From Bradyrhizobium sp. sGM-13 (GTDB lineage: Bacteria > Pseudomonadota > Alphaproteobacteria > Rhizobiales > Xanthobacteraceae), in NCBI RefSeq assembly GCF_018398875.1, contig NZ_JAGWDK010000006.1, positions 124,001 to 188,000 of the forward strand: a stretch of 64,000 bases of DNA, given 5' to 3'. Numbering within the stretch: position 1 is the stretch's first letter; each line of letters opens with the position of its first letter. The position numbers and the translations under genes are program-made. Positions 1-9,551 of this stretch are shown in pieces. The notes beneath the pieces are model-generated. The model was not told the DNA's origin, made no database searches, and worked only from the letters and a program-made list of their open reading frames with translations.

Positions 1-222
1 GGCGGGCAGTCGTCACGAAAGGTTCTGACCGATCCGATTGGCTGCATGTATCTCGCGGGCGAGGCGACCCATGAAACGCTGTGGGGAACGATCGACGGCG
101 CCTGGGAAAGCGGCGAACGCGCGGCAGAGGCGGCCCTGCGACGGATCGGTGCGTTGAAGGACTCCGAACCGGAGGCGCGGCCGGCGAAGCAGCGGCGGCG
201 CGCACCATCTCCGAGCAACTGA
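1..222 (+). CDS. FAD-dependent amine oxidase, C-terminal end (5' cut off by window)
   Basis: The reading frame entering at the left edge ends in TGA at 220-222. Its tail contains CMYLAGEATHETLWGTIDG and a following GAWESGERAA, the typical C-terminal FAD-binding and substrate-loop region of monoamine oxidase/protoporphyrinogen oxidase-like flavoproteins (GExT...GT..GA..SG..AA). Only the last 73 residues are present, so substrate and total length cannot be judged. The stop overlaps the ATG of the next gene (TGATG), suggesting co-transcription. Confidence 0.8.
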   Translation, partial: GGQSSRKVLTDPIGCMYLAGEATHETLWGTIDGAWESGERAAEAALRRIGALKDSEPEARPAKQRRRAPSPSN

Positions 223-935
223 TGGCCCGTCCCAAAGCACTGATCTCCTGGTCGAGCGGCAAGGATTCAGCCTTTGCGCTGCATGAAGTGTTGCGCGCGG
301 GAGAATTCGAGGTGGTCGGCGCGCTGACCACGGTGACCGAGACGTTCGGCCGCGTCTCGATCCATGGCGTGCGGCAGGAAATCTTGCAGGCGCAATGCGA
401 GGCCGCCGGCCTGCCGCAGCGGATCGTGGTAATTCCCTATCCCTGTCCGAACGAGATCTACGAGGCGCGCATGGGTGAGGCGGTCGCGCAAGCGGTTGCC
501 GATGGTGTCACGCATATGATCTTCGGCGATCTGTTCCTGGCTGACATCCGCGCCTATCGCGAACAGAAGCTGGCAGGCACCGGAATTACGCCGGTGTTTC
601 CGCTCTGGCAGCGGCCAACGCCGGAACTCGCGCGAGCGATGATTGCAAGCGGGCTCGAAGCCCATATCGCGACCGTCGATCTGAAGAAGCTGTCGGCGGA
701 ATTTGCCGGTCGCAAATTCGACGCAACGCTGCTCGCCGACTTGCCGGACGGTATCGATCCCTGCGGCGAGAACGGCGAGTTTCACACCTGTGTCGTGGCA
801 GGGCCGATGTTTTCGCGACGACTTGCGGTGATGACCGGAGAGTGCGTCCCGCGCGACGGATATGCGTATTGCGATCTGGTGATGGATAATGAATCCGTCG
901 TCCCGGCCAAGCGAAGCGCGAGCCGGGACCCATAG
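222..935 (+). CDS. PP-loop ATP pyrophosphatase, Dph6/diphthine-ammonia-ligase-like
   Basis: The protein starts MARPKALISWSSGKDSA, where SxGKDS is the PP-loop that binds ATP and releases pyrophosphate in N-type ATP pyrophosphatases. A later GENGEFHTCVVAGPMF segment is characteristic of the Dph6/MJ0570 branch, whose eukaryotic members amidate diphthine; the bacterial role is unknown. The start at 222 is chosen over an upstream ATG at 81 because homology begins there and it overlaps the previous stop. The last 14 residues are encoded by a palindromic repeat that has run into the gene end, so the natural stop may have been lost. Confidence 0.8.
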   Translation: MARPKALISWSSGKDSAFALHEVLRAGEFEVVGALTTVTETFGRVSIHGVRQEILQAQCEAAGLPQRIVVIPYPCPNEIYEARMGEAVAQAVADGVTHMIFGDLFLADIRAYREQKLAGTGITPVFPLWQRPTPELARAMIASGLEAHIATVDLKKLSAEFAGRKFDATLLADLPDGIDPCGENGEFHTCVVAGPMFSRRLAVMTGECVPRDGYAYCDLVMDNESVVPAKRSASRDP

Positions 936-1028
936 CCACAGTTGCTAGTGCTGTAGCACGCTGGGGCTACATCCAATTCGAATCGCGAACGCCTGTGGTT
1001 ATGGGTCCCTGCTTTCGCAGGGACGACG
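896..1028. repeat. REP-like palindromic element
   Basis: Outer arms CGTCGTCCC (896-904) and GGGACGACG (1020-1028) are reverse complements. Inner arms at 925-941 and 993-1009 also pair, with one mismatch. The layout (a short GC-rich palindrome duplicated head to head) is that of rhizobial intergenic REP/BIME elements. It sits between convergent genes and overlaps the coding ends of both. Confidence 0.7.
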
Positions 1029-1803
1029 GTGACGTCACCGCAGCACTCCATCCAGCGCCGGCAGGCCGAAGACGACCGCGGCCGCGATCAGCGCGTAACT
1101 TCGAGCGGAATACGGCTTCGCTAGCCTTGCCGAACAGCGACGCGCCGAACCAGACGCCGATGCCGTAGACGGGGCCGACCACCAGCGCGAACTTGATCGC
1201 ATCCATCGTGATCAGTCCGGTCGCCGCGTAACTCACGGCGGAGAAGAAATCCGAGGCGCCGAAGAACAGCACGATGTTGGCTCGGGCAATCACGGACGGA
1301 ATCGGGCGGCCGAGCCAGTAGCCGACGATCGGTGGGCCGCCGGTCTGGGCAAGGCCACTGCAAAAGCCCGACAGCCCGCCGATGCCGATCGAGACCGCCA
1401 CGTGGTCCTTGCCGCGGTAACGCCAGCCCGAGAGCAGCAGCAACAGCAATGCGAACACGAAGACGGAAATGATCCAGCGCGTCGTCACCGGCTCTAACCG
1501 GCTCAGGAAATAGGTGCCGAGCGGCACGCCGATCAGCGCACCCACCACTATGACCGCAGTCGCCTTGCGGTCAGCCTTCTCCCAGGCATTCGGCAGCAGC
1601 GGCGCGGCGGCGACGAAATCGATGATCAGCAGCAGCGCGGCAACCAGCCGCGGGTCGGCAATCGAGCTGGCCAGCGGCATGAAGATCAGCGCCGAGCCAA
1701 AGCCGGAAAAGCCCCGCGCCGTGCCCGACATCAAGGCGACGGCGCAAATCGCGATTGCGGCGTTGAGGCTGATGTCGGAAGGGATGAGCCCGAGAGGGTT
1801 CAT
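967..1803 (-). CDS. TauE/SafE-family sulfite exporter-like permease
   Basis: The protein is hydrophobic with about seven to eight membrane segments, conserved [11 protein letters not shown] at residues 26-36 and [13 protein letters not shown] further on, both typical of the TauE/SafE (DUF81) permease family, proposed to export sulfite or sulfonate-derived anions across the inner membrane. The ATG overlaps the pheT stop (ATGA). The last 36 residues look abnormal: after SEAVFRS the expected hydrophobic helix [20 protein letters not shown] is found in the next frame, ending at 1035-1037. A one-base frameshift near 1100-1112 therefore appears to have replaced the final helix with a tail read into the neighbouring repeat. 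Confidence 0.8.
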   Translation of the reverse strand: MNPLGLIPSDISLNAAIAICAVALMSGTARGFSGFGSALIFMPLASSIADPRLVAALLLIIDFVAAAPLLPNAWEKADRKATAVIVVGALIGVPLGTYFLSRLEPVTTRWIISVFVFALLLLLLSGWRYRGKDHVAVSIGIGGLSGFCSGLAQTGGPPIVGYWLGRPIPSVIARANIVLFFGASDFFSAVSYAATGLITMDAIKFALVVGPVYGIGVWFGASLFGKASEAVFRSKLRADRGRGRLRPAGAGWSAAVTSPSSLRKQGPITTGVRDSNWM

Positions 1804-4253
1804 CCCCGCAACGTGCCGCCGGTCTTCTTCGTCACCTCGGCCACAATCTTCGCCGCTACGGCGTCGATCTCCTGATCCGTCAGCGTCTTCTCGCGCGGCT
1901 GGATCGTCACGGCGATCGCGATCGACTTTTTGGCCGGGTCAATGCCCTTGCCTTCATAGACATCGAATACGGCTACGTCCGTGATCAGCTTCTTGTCCGC
2001 GCCTTGCGCCGCGCGCACGATGTCGCCGGCCTTGACGGCGCGATCGACGATGAAGGCAAAATCGCGCGATACCGGCTGGAACGCGGAGAGCTCTAGCAGC
2101 GGCTTGGCGCGGGTTGGCTTCTTCTTGGCGTCGGGAATGCGGTCAAGGATCACCTCGAATGCGATCATCGGGCCATCGGCGCCGAGCACCTCCAGCGCGC
2201 GCGGATGCAGCTCGCCGAAATAGCCGAGCACGTTCTGCGGCCCGATCTGGATCGTGCCGGAACGACCCGGATGCAGCCACGCAGGTCCCCCGGGAACGAT
2301 CTGCAGCGCCTGCATTGGCGCGCCGGCCGCCGCGAGCACCGCGAACGCATCGGCCTTGGCGTCGAGCGCGTCTGCTGTGACCGAGCCGGACCAATGCCGG
2401 CCCATGCCGTTCGACGACGCAAAGCCGTGGCGCACGCCGGAGGCTGCAACCAGTTGATCTCCCGGCTTGTCGCCGGCAAAGACCTGTCCGACTTCGAACA
2501 GTGCCAGATCCGGAACACCGCGGTTGATATTCGCCTGCGCCGCCGTGGCCAGACCAGGCAGCAGGCTCGGCCGCATGTCGGACATATCCGCCGCGATCGG
2601 ATTGGCCAGCGACAGCTCGGGGTGGCCGCGGCGGTTCGCCAGTGCATGGTCAGGCAAAGCGCTGGGCGGATCGCGATCGAACATCTCAGCATGCGGCTTG
2701 GAGATGAACGACCACGTCACGGCCTCCACCATGCCGCGTGTGGCCAGCGCGCGCTTGGCGCGGCGGGTGCGGGACTGAATCGTGGTCAGCACCGGCTTGC
2801 GCGCTTCGTCGCCGCGCTCGAACGGCGCCATCGGCACCTTGTCGACGCCGACGATGCGGACGATTTCCTCGACGATGTCGGCCTTGCCGTGCACGTCGGT
2901 GCGCCAGGAGGGAACGGCGACCTTCACGACCGGGCCGTTGCCGGCGACGATGAAGCCGAGATGGCCAAGGATGCGCCGCATCTCGACCAACGGCACCTCA
3001 ATGCCAGCCAGGCGTTTGACCTCGCTCAGCGGAAAATCGATGATGCGGTCGTCGCCGAACGCATTGCCGACGACGAAAGTCTCCGACGGCGTGCCGCCGC
3101 AGAGCTCCATCACCATTTTGGTCGCAAGCTCGAGCCCCGGCACCATGAAGGCCGGATCGACGCCGCGCTCGAAGCGGTAGCGCGCATCCGAATTGATGCC
3201 GAGCTTGCGTCCGGTTTGCGCGATGTTGATCGCATTCCACAGCGCCGATTCGATCAGCACGTCTGATGTATTCTCGTCGCAGCCGGAAGTCTCGCCACCC
3301 ATGATGCCGGCGAGCGATTCAACGCCATGCTCATCCGATATCACGCAGATCGTGGGATCGAGCGTGTAGGTGCGGCCGTCGAGCGCCAGCAGGCTCTCGC
3401 CTTCTTTGGCGCGGCGCACGGTGAGATTGCCGGTCACCTTCCTGGCGTCGAACACATGCAGCGGCCGGGCCCGGTCGTAGGTCATGAAGTTGGTGATGTC
3501 GACCAGTGCATTGATCGGCCGCAGCCCGATCGCGGTCAGCCGCTTCTGCAGCCATTCCGGCGAAGGACCGTTCTTGACGCCGCGCACCAGCCGCAGCGCG
3601 AAGCCCGGACACAGCATCGCATCTTCGACCGTCACTTTCACCGGGCAGGGGAATTCGCCCTTCACCGGCCTGATGCCGGGGTCGATCAGCTTGCCCATAT
3701 CGGCGGCAGAAAGGTCGCGCGCGATGCCGTGCACACCGGTGCAGTCCTGCCGGTTCGGCGTGAGATTGATTTCGAGCACGGGATCGCCAAGCCCGGCCCA
3801 TTCGGCATAGCCCTTGCCGATCGGTGCATCGGCCGGCAGCTCCATGATGCCGTCATGGTCTTCGGAAAGCTGCAGCTCCGCCGCTGAGCACAGCATGCCG
3901 CGGCTCTCGACGCCCCTGATGGTGCCGACGCCGAGCGTGATGTTCTTGCCCGGGATGAACGTGCCGGGCGGCGAGAATACGCTGATAAGCCCAGCGCGCG
4001 CATTCGGCGCGCCGCAGACCACCTGCACCGGGGCAGCACCATTGCCGGTATCGACCATGCAGACCCGCAGACGGTCGGCATTGGGATGCTGCTCGGCCGA
4101 GATCACCCGCGCGATAGAGAATGGCGCGAGCGCCTTCGCCTTGTCCTCGATGCTCTCGACCTCGAGCCCGATCATGGTGAGCTTGTCGGCAAGCTTTTCC
4201 AGCGGCTCGTCGGTGTCGAGATGTTCCTTCAACCAGGAGAGCGTGAATTTCAT
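1800..4253 (-). CDS. pheT: Phenylalanine--tRNA ligase beta subunit
   Basis: At 817 residues it is the usual length for bacterial PheT. The N-terminus [14 protein letters not shown], the tRNA-binding (EMAP-like) domain around residues 40-150, the B3/B4 editing domain, B5, the catalytic-like core and the C-terminal FDX-ACB anticodon-binding domain (ending in [18 protein letters not shown]) are in order. It forms an alpha2-beta2 enzyme with PheS that charges tRNA-Phe. It is the third gene of a leftward pheS-ASCH-pheT unit, 9 nt after the ASCH gene. Confidence 0.97.
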   Translation of the reverse strand: MKFTLSWLKEHLDTDEPLEKLADKLTMIGLEVESIEDKAKALAPFSIARVISAEQHPNADRLRVCMVDTGNGAAPVQVVCGAPNARAGLISVFSPPGTFIPGKNITLGVGTIRGVESRGMLCSAAELQLSEDHDGIMELPADAPIGKGYAEWAGLGDPVLEINLTPNRQDCTGVHGIARDLSAADMGKLIDPGIRPVKGEFPCPVKVTVEDAMLCPGFALRLVRGVKNGPSPEWLQKRLTAIGLRPINALVDITNFMTYDRARPLHVFDARKVTGNLTVRRAKEGESLLALDGRTYTLDPTICVISDEHGVESLAGIMGGETSGCDENTSDVLIESALWNAINIAQTGRKLGINSDARYRFERGVDPAFMVPGLELATKMVMELCGGTPSETFVVGNAFGDDRIIDFPLSEVKRLAGIEVPLVEMRRILGHLGFIVAGNGPVVKVAVPSWRTDVHGKADIVEEIVRIVGVDKVPMAPFERGDEARKPVLTTIQSRTRRAKRALATRGMVEAVTWSFISKPHAEMFDRDPPSALPDHALANRRGHPELSLANPIAADMSDMRPSLLPGLATAAQANINRGVPDLALFEVGQVFAGDKPGDQLVAASGVRHGFASSNGMGRHWSGSVTADALDAKADAFAVLAAAGAPMQALQIVPGGPAWLHPGRSGTIQIGPQNVLGYFGELHPRALEVLGADGPMIAFEVILDRIPDAKKKPTRAKPLLELSAFQPVSRDFAFIVDRAVKAGDIVRAAQGADKKLITDVAVFDVYEGKGIDPAKKSIAIAVTIQPREKTLTDQEIDAVAAKIVAEVTKKTGGTLRG

Positions 4254-4262
4254 TGTACGTTC

Positions 4263-4652
4263 CTAGAAAACCTCGACCAGCCGGAAGCGTTCGCACATGA
4301 GCATCATGTCTTCGCGAAACTTGCCTTGCCGGCCGAAATAGGTGCGGTGTGCCTTGCGCCAATAGGCGAGGCTGCGGTCGCCTTCGCCTTCTTCGTACGC
4401 AAAGGCAGCATCGACTTCGCCGAAACGGCGGTAGGTGACTTCGGCGGTTTCGATCACGCAACGCGGCGTGCCGCGTCCATCGACCACGATCCAGCGTTCG
4501 CCCGGCGTCGACGTGTTCGGCTCGTCCTCGGTAGAGCAGGTCGCGGTCTTCACGCCCTTGATCACCAAGTCGAGCAGTTCGTCGGCAAGCTCCGGCCCAT
4601 CGCCGAACGCGAAGGATCGCAAGTCCTGATATTTCGCAGGGACGGTACTCAC
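4263..4652 (-). CDS. ASCH-domain protein
   Basis: A 129-residue protein with the ASCH (ASC-1 homology) pattern: [18 protein letters not shown] followed by KTATCST and a C-terminal [16 protein letters not shown] strand-helix. ASCH is a PUA-like beta-barrel that binds RNA or modified nucleosides. Its position between pheS and pheT, with its start overlapping the pheS stop by four bases, splits the usual pheST pair and implies co-expression with the tRNA synthetase. Specific function is not known. Confidence 0.75.
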   Translation of the reverse strand: MSTVPAKYQDLRSFAFGDGPELADELLDLVIKGVKTATCSTEDEPNTSTPGERWIVVDGRGTPRCVIETAEVTYRRFGEVDAAFAYEEGEGDRSLAYWRKAHRTYFGRQGKFREDMMLMCERFRLVEVF

Positions 4653-5731
4653 GTGCTCAATCCCCCCGCGAGCGTCGGGACGTCGAGCGGCTTGAAGCCA
4701 TAATGCGAGAGCCAGCGCACGTCGTTCTCGAACAATTGCCGGAGATCGGACATGCCGTATTTCAGCATCGCGATGCGGTCGATGCCCATCCCCCAGGCAA
4801 AGCCCTGATAGACATCAGGGTCGATGCCGCAGGCGCGCAGCACGTTCGGATGCACCATGCCGCAGCCAAGAATCTCCAGCCAGTCCTCGCCCTCGCCGAA
4901 GCGGATCTCGCCCTTGTCGCGGCGGCACTGAATGTCGACCTCGAGCGAGGGTTCGGTGAACGGGAAGAACGACGGGCGGAACCGCATGTTGATGTGGTCG
5001 ACCTCAAAGAACGCCTTGCAGAACTCGTGCAGGATCCATTTGAGGTGGCCGAGATGCGAGCCCTTGTCTATCACGAGGCCTTCGACCTGGTGGAATTGCG
5101 GCGTATGGGTCGCGTCCGAATCGATACGATAGGTGCGGCCCGGGCAAACCACGCGGATCGGCGGCTTCTGCGACAACATCGTGCGCACCTGCACCGGCGA
5201 GGTGTGAGTCCGCAGCAGCATGCGCGAACCGTCTTCCTTCGGATTGAAGAAGAAGGTGTCATGCATCTCCCGCGCCGGATGGCCCTCGGGGAAGTTCAGT
5301 TTCGTGAAATTGTAATCGTCGGTCTCGATATCAGGACCTTCGGCGATCGCAAATCCCATGTCGGCGAAGATCGTGTTGACCTCCTCGAAGACCTGGCTCA
5401 GCGGATGGATGCGGCCCTGTTCGGCAGGCGTCTCGCGCAACGGCAAGGTGACGTCGATGGTCTCGGAGGCAAGCCGGGCATCGAGTGCGGCCGACTTCAG
5501 GATGTCGCGGCGCGCGGAGAGCGCCTGTGTAACCTTGTCCTTGGCGAGGTTGATCGCGGCGCCTTGCGTCTTGCGCTCGTCCGGCGACATCTTGCCGAGG
5601 GTGGCGAGCAGCGCCGAGATCGAGCCCTTCTTGCCGAGAGCAGCGACACGCACGGCTTCGAGTGCTGCTTCGTCGCCGGCGGCGGCGATCTGGCTGAGAA
5701 TTTGGGATTCGAGTTGAGCTAGGTCGGACAT
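4649..5731 (-). CDS. pheS: Phenylalanine--tRNA ligase alpha subunit
   Basis: Starting at 5731 ([15 protein letters not shown]) gives 360 residues, the family norm; an upstream in-frame ATG at 5770 adds 13 residues with no homology. The N-terminal coiled-coil tRNA-binding domain is followed by the class II core with motif 2 ([13 protein letters not shown]), the [20 protein letters not shown] region and motif 3 ([17 protein letters not shown]). It is the first gene of the pheS-ASCH-pheT unit, downstream of rpmI-rplT on the same strand. Confidence 0.97.
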   Translation of the reverse strand: MSDLAQLESQILSQIAAAGDEAALEAVRVAALGKKGSISALLATLGKMSPDERKTQGAAINLAKDKVTQALSARRDILKSAALDARLASETIDVTLPLRETPAEQGRIHPLSQVFEEVNTIFADMGFAIAEGPDIETDDYNFTKLNFPEGHPAREMHDTFFFNPKEDGSRMLLRTHTSPVQVRTMLSQKPPIRVVCPGRTYRIDSDATHTPQFHQVEGLVIDKGSHLGHLKWILHEFCKAFFEVDHINMRFRPSFFPFTEPSLEVDIQCRRDKGEIRFGEGEDWLEILGCGMVHPNVLRACGIDPDVYQGFAWGMGIDRIAMLKYGMSDLRQLFENDVRWLSHYGFKPLDVPTLAGGLST

Positions 5732-5830
5732 GGCGACGGTACCTTTGGGCAACGCGCGCTCGCAGTCCAAACGGGACCCTCACCATCCGCGACTTGTCCG
5801 CCGAAGCTCAACGAGCGAAGGCGGAAAGCG

Positions 5831-5920
5831 GATGATCCAGTAACCCCCGGAATCAAAATGTCGGTCGGTGGTTACTGGATCCCCGCCCCGGTGCGCAATT
5901 GCGTACAAGGCGGGGCATGA
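5831..5920. repeat. REP-like palindromic element
   Basis: Arms GATCCAGTAACC (5834-5845) and GGTTACTGGATC (5870-5881) are exact reverse complements, followed by a CCCCGCC...GGCGGGGC hairpin up to about 5916. The same building blocks (GATCCAGTA / TACTGGAT then CCCCGCC..GGCGGGGCATGAC) recur at 8945-9040, so this is a dispersed family rather than a local structure. It fills the gap between rplT and pheS. Confidence 0.7.
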
Positions 5921-5955
5921 CACCGGAATTGCAAGAACGCCGCAGCGATTGCGAA

Positions 5956-6315
5956 TTAGGCCGCCAGCGCGGCCTTGGCCTTCTCGGCAATCGCCTGGAA
6001 CGCCGCCGGCTCGTTGATGGCGAGATCCGACAGCACCTTGCGATCCACCGTGATGCCCGACTTCGAGAGGCCGTTGATAAACACGCTGTAGGTCATGCCG
6101 TACGGGCGCACAGCCGCGTTCAGACGCTGGATCCAGAGCGCGCGGAAGGTGCGCTTCTTGCGCTTGCGGTCGCGAAACGCGTATTGCCCGGCCTTCTCGA
6201 CGGCGGCCTTGGCAGCGCGGATGGTGTTCTTGCGGCGGCCGTAAAAACCCTTGGCGGCTTTGTAGACTTTCTTGTGCTTGGCGTGAGCGGTCACACCGCG
6301 TTTGACGCGAGACAT
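5956..6315 (-). CDS. rplT: 50S ribosomal protein L20
   Basis: A 119-residue basic protein beginning [19 protein letters not shown] and containing [19 protein letters not shown], both diagnostic of L20, which binds 23S rRNA early in large-subunit assembly. It follows rpmI on the same strand with a 75-nt gap, the standard bacterial rpmI-rplT order. Confidence 0.98.
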   Translation of the reverse strand: MSRVKRGVTAHAKHKKVYKAAKGFYGRRKNTIRAAKAAVEKAGQYAFRDRKRKKRTFRALWIQRLNAAVRPYGMTYSVFINGLSKSGITVDRKVLSDLAINEPAAFQAIAEKAKAALAA

Positions 6316-6390
6316 GACTGGTATCCTTGATCAGATAAGATGACGGGATCGCCGCGCGGGCGCGGCTCGGCTGTAATGACGTGAACGCGA

Positions 6391-6591
6391 TCAGGCGTTC
6401 GGCAAGAAGTACTTCTTGACGTTGTCGCCGTCGGTCTTGAACAGCACGCGGGTGCCACGGAGCTGACGAATCTGCTTCTTCGTCCGCTTGATCATGCCGT
6501 GGCGCTTGCCGCGCTGGGCGTGCATCACTTTGCCGGTGGCAGTCACCTTGAAGCGCTTTTTAGCGCCTGACTTGGTCTTCAGCTTGGGCAT
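6391..6591 (-). CDS. rpmI: 50S ribosomal protein L35
   Basis: A 66-residue protein, [20 protein letters not shown] at the start, which is the L35 signature, ending FLPNA. It is the first gene of the leftward rpmI-rplT pair; infC lies further upstream on the same strand but is separated by a gene on the opposite strand. Confidence 0.98.
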   Translation of the reverse strand: MPKLKTKSGAKKRFKVTATGKVMHAQRGKRHGMIKRTKKQIRQLRGTRVLFKTDGDNVKKYFLPNA

Positions 6592-6854
6592 TTGGCTCTC
6601 CTGTGGCCGCAGAAAAACGCGCCCGAGGGGCGCTTTTGTGGCTTAAAATGCTCGTTAGAGCGTTGAAAGTGCTCAGGTTTTTCTCAAAAAGTGAGTCAAC
6701 CCGCACGAACATCGACACGGCAGCCCTTGATCAGCCGGGCGATGAAGGTCGGGCTTATGGCAGAGGAAACGCCAAATGGCAACGATGAACCGCGGATCGC
6801 GGTGCAGTGACCAAGTCGCTGATATCATCAACATCCCGGCCCGGAGCGAGAGAA

Positions 6855-7283
6855 ATGGCCCACTTTCAGCGATCGATTGCCCGTTTTGCCGCTTTTCCAC
6901 GCCCGCGGAGCATGCGCTGGCTTCCGATATTGGCTGCATTCGCCGCGATAGCGACGGCGCCCGCCGCCGACGCCGCGACCAGGCGCAGGGCCACGGGAGC
7001 CTATGATGGCATCTGGAACGTGGTCTTCGCCACGACGCGGGGCAATTGCAGTTCCGGCTACAGCGTCCCCTTCACCGTGATAGGCGGCCGCGTCTCATCG
7101 GCTGGTGGTGGCAGGGTTTCGGGCTCGGTGAATCGCGCCGGGGCTGTTTCGGTTCGCGTTTCGGTTGGCGCTTCCAGGGCGAGCGGCGGTGGCCGGCTCG
7201 CCGGCGCCTACGGCGCCGGCGCATGGCGCGGTATTATCACCGGCGACTACTGCAGCGGCACCTGGCAGGCCACGCGGAGCTGA
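6855..7283 (+). CDS. Small secreted hypothetical protein
   Basis: The start at 6855 follows a purine-rich stretch (GAGCGAGAGAA). A basic N-terminus then a hydrophobic MRWLPILAAFAAIATAPAADA segment predicts a signal peptide cleaved near residue 41, so the mature part is periplasmic or extracellular. The mature protein has DGIWNVVFATTRGNC, repeated Gly/Ser-rich beta segments and a C-terminal GDYCSGTWQATRS; two cysteines could form a disulfide. This resembles small beta-rich rhizobial secreted proteins of unknown function. It interrupts the infC-rpmI-rplT order on the opposite strand. Confidence 0.7.
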   Translation: MAHFQRSIARFAAFPRPRSMRWLPILAAFAAIATAPAADAATRRRATGAYDGIWNVVFATTRGNCSSGYSVPFTVIGGRVSSAGGGRVSGSVNRAGAVSVRVSVGASRASGGGRLAGAYGAGAWRGIITGDYCSGTWQATRS

Positions 7284-7348
7284 CCCTCGGAAAAGGAAGC
7301 GGCCCGCCGGATCGTCCGACCGGCCGCCCTCAATTCCACTCACTCACA

Positions 7349-7888
7349 TCAACGCGGCGCCAGCACCATCACGACCTGGCGTCCCTCGAATCTGGCGTCC
7401 TGCTCGACCTTGGCGAATTCGGCGACGTCGGCCTTCACCTTGTCCAGGAGCTTGGTGCCGATCTCCTGGTGCGCCATTTCGCGGCCACGGTAGCGCAAGG
7501 TGATCTTGACCTTGTCGCCTTCCTCGAAGAACCGCTGCATGGCGCGCATTTTCACGTCGTAATCGTGATCGTCGATCATCGGCCGCAGCTTGATCTCCTT
7601 GATCTCGACGATCTTCTGCTTCTTGCGCGCCTCGGCGGCTTTCTTCTGTGCCGAATACTTGAACTTCCCGTAGTCCATGATCTTACAGACGGGAGGATTA
7701 TTGTTCGGCGAAATCTCGACAAGATCCATACCCGCCTCGAGCGCCATCTTGATGGCGACCACGGTCTCGACCGTTCCGTGGTTGGTGCCGTTCTGATCGA
7801 TCAGCTGGATTTGCGCGTTGCGGATATCATCATTGGTGCGCGGCCCGTCTTTGGTTGCAGCGGGCGGGGCTCTGTTGGGACGGCGAAT
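7349..7888 (-). CDS. infC: Translation initiation factor IF-3 (apparent ATT start)
   Basis: The N-domain reads [20 protein letters not shown] then [13 protein letters not shown], the linker contains [17 protein letters not shown], and the C-domain ends [10 protein letters not shown], giving 179 residues, normal for alphaproteobacterial IF-3. No ATG, GTG or TTG precedes RRPNRAPP in frame; the codon at the expected start (7888-7886) is ATT, with a GGAG ribosome-binding site 8 nt upstream. infC in Escherichia coli also starts at AUU, which IF-3 discriminates against to autoregulate. The same logic is inferred here. An ATG at 7762 would delete most of the N-domain. Confidence 0.95.
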   Translation of the reverse strand: MRRPNRAPPAATKDGPRTNDDIRNAQIQLIDQNGTNHGTVETVVAIKMALEAGMDLVEISPNNNPPVCKIMDYGKFKYSAQKKAAEARKKQKIVEIKEIKLRPMIDDHDYDVKMRAMQRFFEEGDKVKITLRYRGREMAHQEIGTKLLDKVKADVAEFAKVEQDARFEGRQVVMVLAPR

Positions 7889-8101
7889 GGGTAACTCTCC
7901 AAAGTTGTGAAAGAAGGGCCGTAGTGTGAAGCAATACGCTCAAGACAGCAAGCGAACTCGCGGTCTGCGCCCGAAAACCGTCAAATGCGAGGCATTTCGG
8001 TCACGTCCGGCAAATATAGCGCGGAGGCCTGATCCGCAAGCGCCGGGCGGTCTCGTGCTTGACCGATAGAGCGTGCTCGCGGACAAAGCGGTAGGGCGAG
8101 A

Positions 8102-8920
8102 GTGACCGATCCAATGGCTGATTCAGCGACAAATTCAGCGCCAATCGACCAGGAACCGACCTTTATCGAGGTGGGAGAGGGCGCCGCGCGCCGCCGGATC
8201 GCTGTGCGCGCCCGTGCCGGCAGCGGCCCCGGACTATTCTGGCTCGGTGGCTTCAATTCCGACATGCGGGGGACCAAGGCGCTCGCGCTGGACGCGTGGG
8301 CTGCGGAACATGGCCGGACCTGTATTAGATTCGATTATTCCGGCCATGGCGAATCGGGCGGCGCTTTCATCGATGGCACCATCGGATGCTGGCTTGAAGA
8401 GAGCGTTGCGGTATTCGAGCAATTCTGCCGGGGCCCGCAGGTCGTGATCGGTTCATCGATGGGCGGCTGGCTGGCGCTGTTGCTGGCGCGCGCCATTGCC
8501 GAGCGTGAGGCGACGCAGGCGAACCTCGCCGGACTGGTGTTGATCGCGCCGGCGCCTGATTTCACCGAGCAATTGATGTGGAACAGCTTCTCCGACGAGG
8601 TCCGCGAGGAGATCCGGACTAAGGGCGTGTGGATGCGGCCGTCGGAGTATGGCGACGGCGCGCCCTATCCGATCACGCGCGCGCTGATCGAGGAGGGCCG
8701 CAACCATCTCCTGCTCGGCAGTGCCATCGACGTCGGATGCCCCGTGCGCATCCTGCAGGGCGCGCAGGATCCCGACGTGCCCTGGCAGCACGCCTTCGCG
8801 CTGGCGCACCGGTTGCCGGCCGAGGATGTGGTGTTGACCATGATCCAGGACGGCGACCACCGTCTGTCCCGCCCGCAAGACATCGCGCGGATCATCGCTG
8901 CGGTGGCGGAGATGGGGTGA
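8102..8920 (+). CDS. Alpha/beta hydrolase (ABHD10/BAT5-like)
   Basis: A 272-residue alpha/beta hydrolase with oxyanion-region GGFNSDMRGTKALALD, FDYSGHGESGG, nucleophile elbow VIGSSMGGWLALL (Ser in GSSMGG), acid region ILQGAQDPDVPW and catalytic His in MIQDGDHRLS. This combination matches the small acyl-thioesterase/depalmitoylase-like ABHD10 branch. The GTG at 8102 is used; an ATG at 8114 is an alternative. Monocistronic on the plus strand. Confidence 0.85.
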   Translation: MTDPMADSATNSAPIDQEPTFIEVGEGAARRRIAVRARAGSGPGLFWLGGFNSDMRGTKALALDAWAAEHGRTCIRFDYSGHGESGGAFIDGTIGCWLEESVAVFEQFCRGPQVVIGSSMGGWLALLLARAIAEREATQANLAGLVLIAPAPDFTEQLMWNSFSDEVREEIRTKGVWMRPSEYGDGAPYPITRALIEEGRNHLLLGSAIDVGCPVRILQGAQDPDVPWQHAFALAHRLPAEDVVLTMIQDGDHRLSRPQDIARIIAAVAEMG

Positions 8921-8944
8921 GTTCTCACCGGTAGCTACGGTGTC

Positions 8945-9040
8945 ATCGTCCGCGAAGGCGGACGATCCAGTACGCCGCGGCCTATCGATCAAAATCGCTT
9001 TCTCTGGAATACTGGATGCCCCGCCTTCGCGGGGCATGAC
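8945..9040. repeat. REP-like palindromic element
   Basis: The sequence contains an ATCGTCCGC...GCGGACGAT hairpin, the GATCCAGTA / TACTGGAT pair (near 8963 and 9010) and a GCCCCGCCTTCGCGGGGC hairpin (9018-9035). It shares these modules with the element at 5831-5920, so it is another copy of the same dispersed family. Confidence 0.7.
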
Positions 9041-9059
9041 GAGTTCGGGAGACAACACC

Positions 9060-9530
9060 GTGAACACCACAACCATGCTCCGCGCCTTCTGCGACGCCGT
9101 CGAGCAGCGCAACGGCAAGGCGTTCTCGGAACTGTTCACCGAGGACGGCGTCTATCACGACGTGTTCTACGGCGCGTTCGAGGGCCGGGCCAAAATCGCT
9201 GACATGATCGACGACTGGTTCTATCGCACAGCGACCGATTTTCGCTGGGACATGCACGATCCCGTCAGTGACGGCTACACGCTCTATGCGCGCTATACGT
9301 TCAGCTATCGCTCGACGCTGCCGGAGGCTGAGGGTGCGCGGGCGATGTTCGAGGGCGTCGCGGTCATGCGGCTGCGCGAGGGCATGATCATGGAATATCA
9401 CGAGGTCGCCAACACCGCGCCGGCCTTCGTCGATCTCAAATTTGCGGCGGAGCGGATTGCCAAGATCGTGGCCAAGCAGGGCGCGGCGCTGAAGGCACGG
9501 CCGGAGATGAAACGGCATTTGGCGGAGTGA
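9060..9530 (+). CDS. NTF2-like (SnoaL-fold) protein
   Basis: A 156-residue protein with the alpha+beta cone pattern of the NTF2/SnoaL superfamily: helix MLRAFCDAVEQRNGKAFSEL, FTEDGVYHDVFYGAFEGR, the aromatic strand LYARYTFSYRS, and VAVMRLREGMIMEYHEVAN. Family members are isomerases, hydrolases or binding proteins for small hydrophobic ligands, and no specific substrate can be assigned. A GTG at 9060 or an ATG at 9075 could be the start. Confidence 0.75.
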   Translation: MNTTTMLRAFCDAVEQRNGKAFSELFTEDGVYHDVFYGAFEGRAKIADMIDDWFYRTATDFRWDMHDPVSDGYTLYARYTFSYRSTLPEAEGARAMFEGVAVMRLREGMIMEYHEVANTAPAFVDLKFAAERIAKIVAKQGAALKARPEMKRHLAE

Positions 9531-9551
9531 CAACGCGCGCCGTGGCGGAGG

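Noticed and set aside
2205..3266. 353-codon open frame on the plus strand inside pheT
   Set aside because: It is antisense to a certain housekeeping gene, Arg/His-rich and motif-free; high GC creates such shadows.
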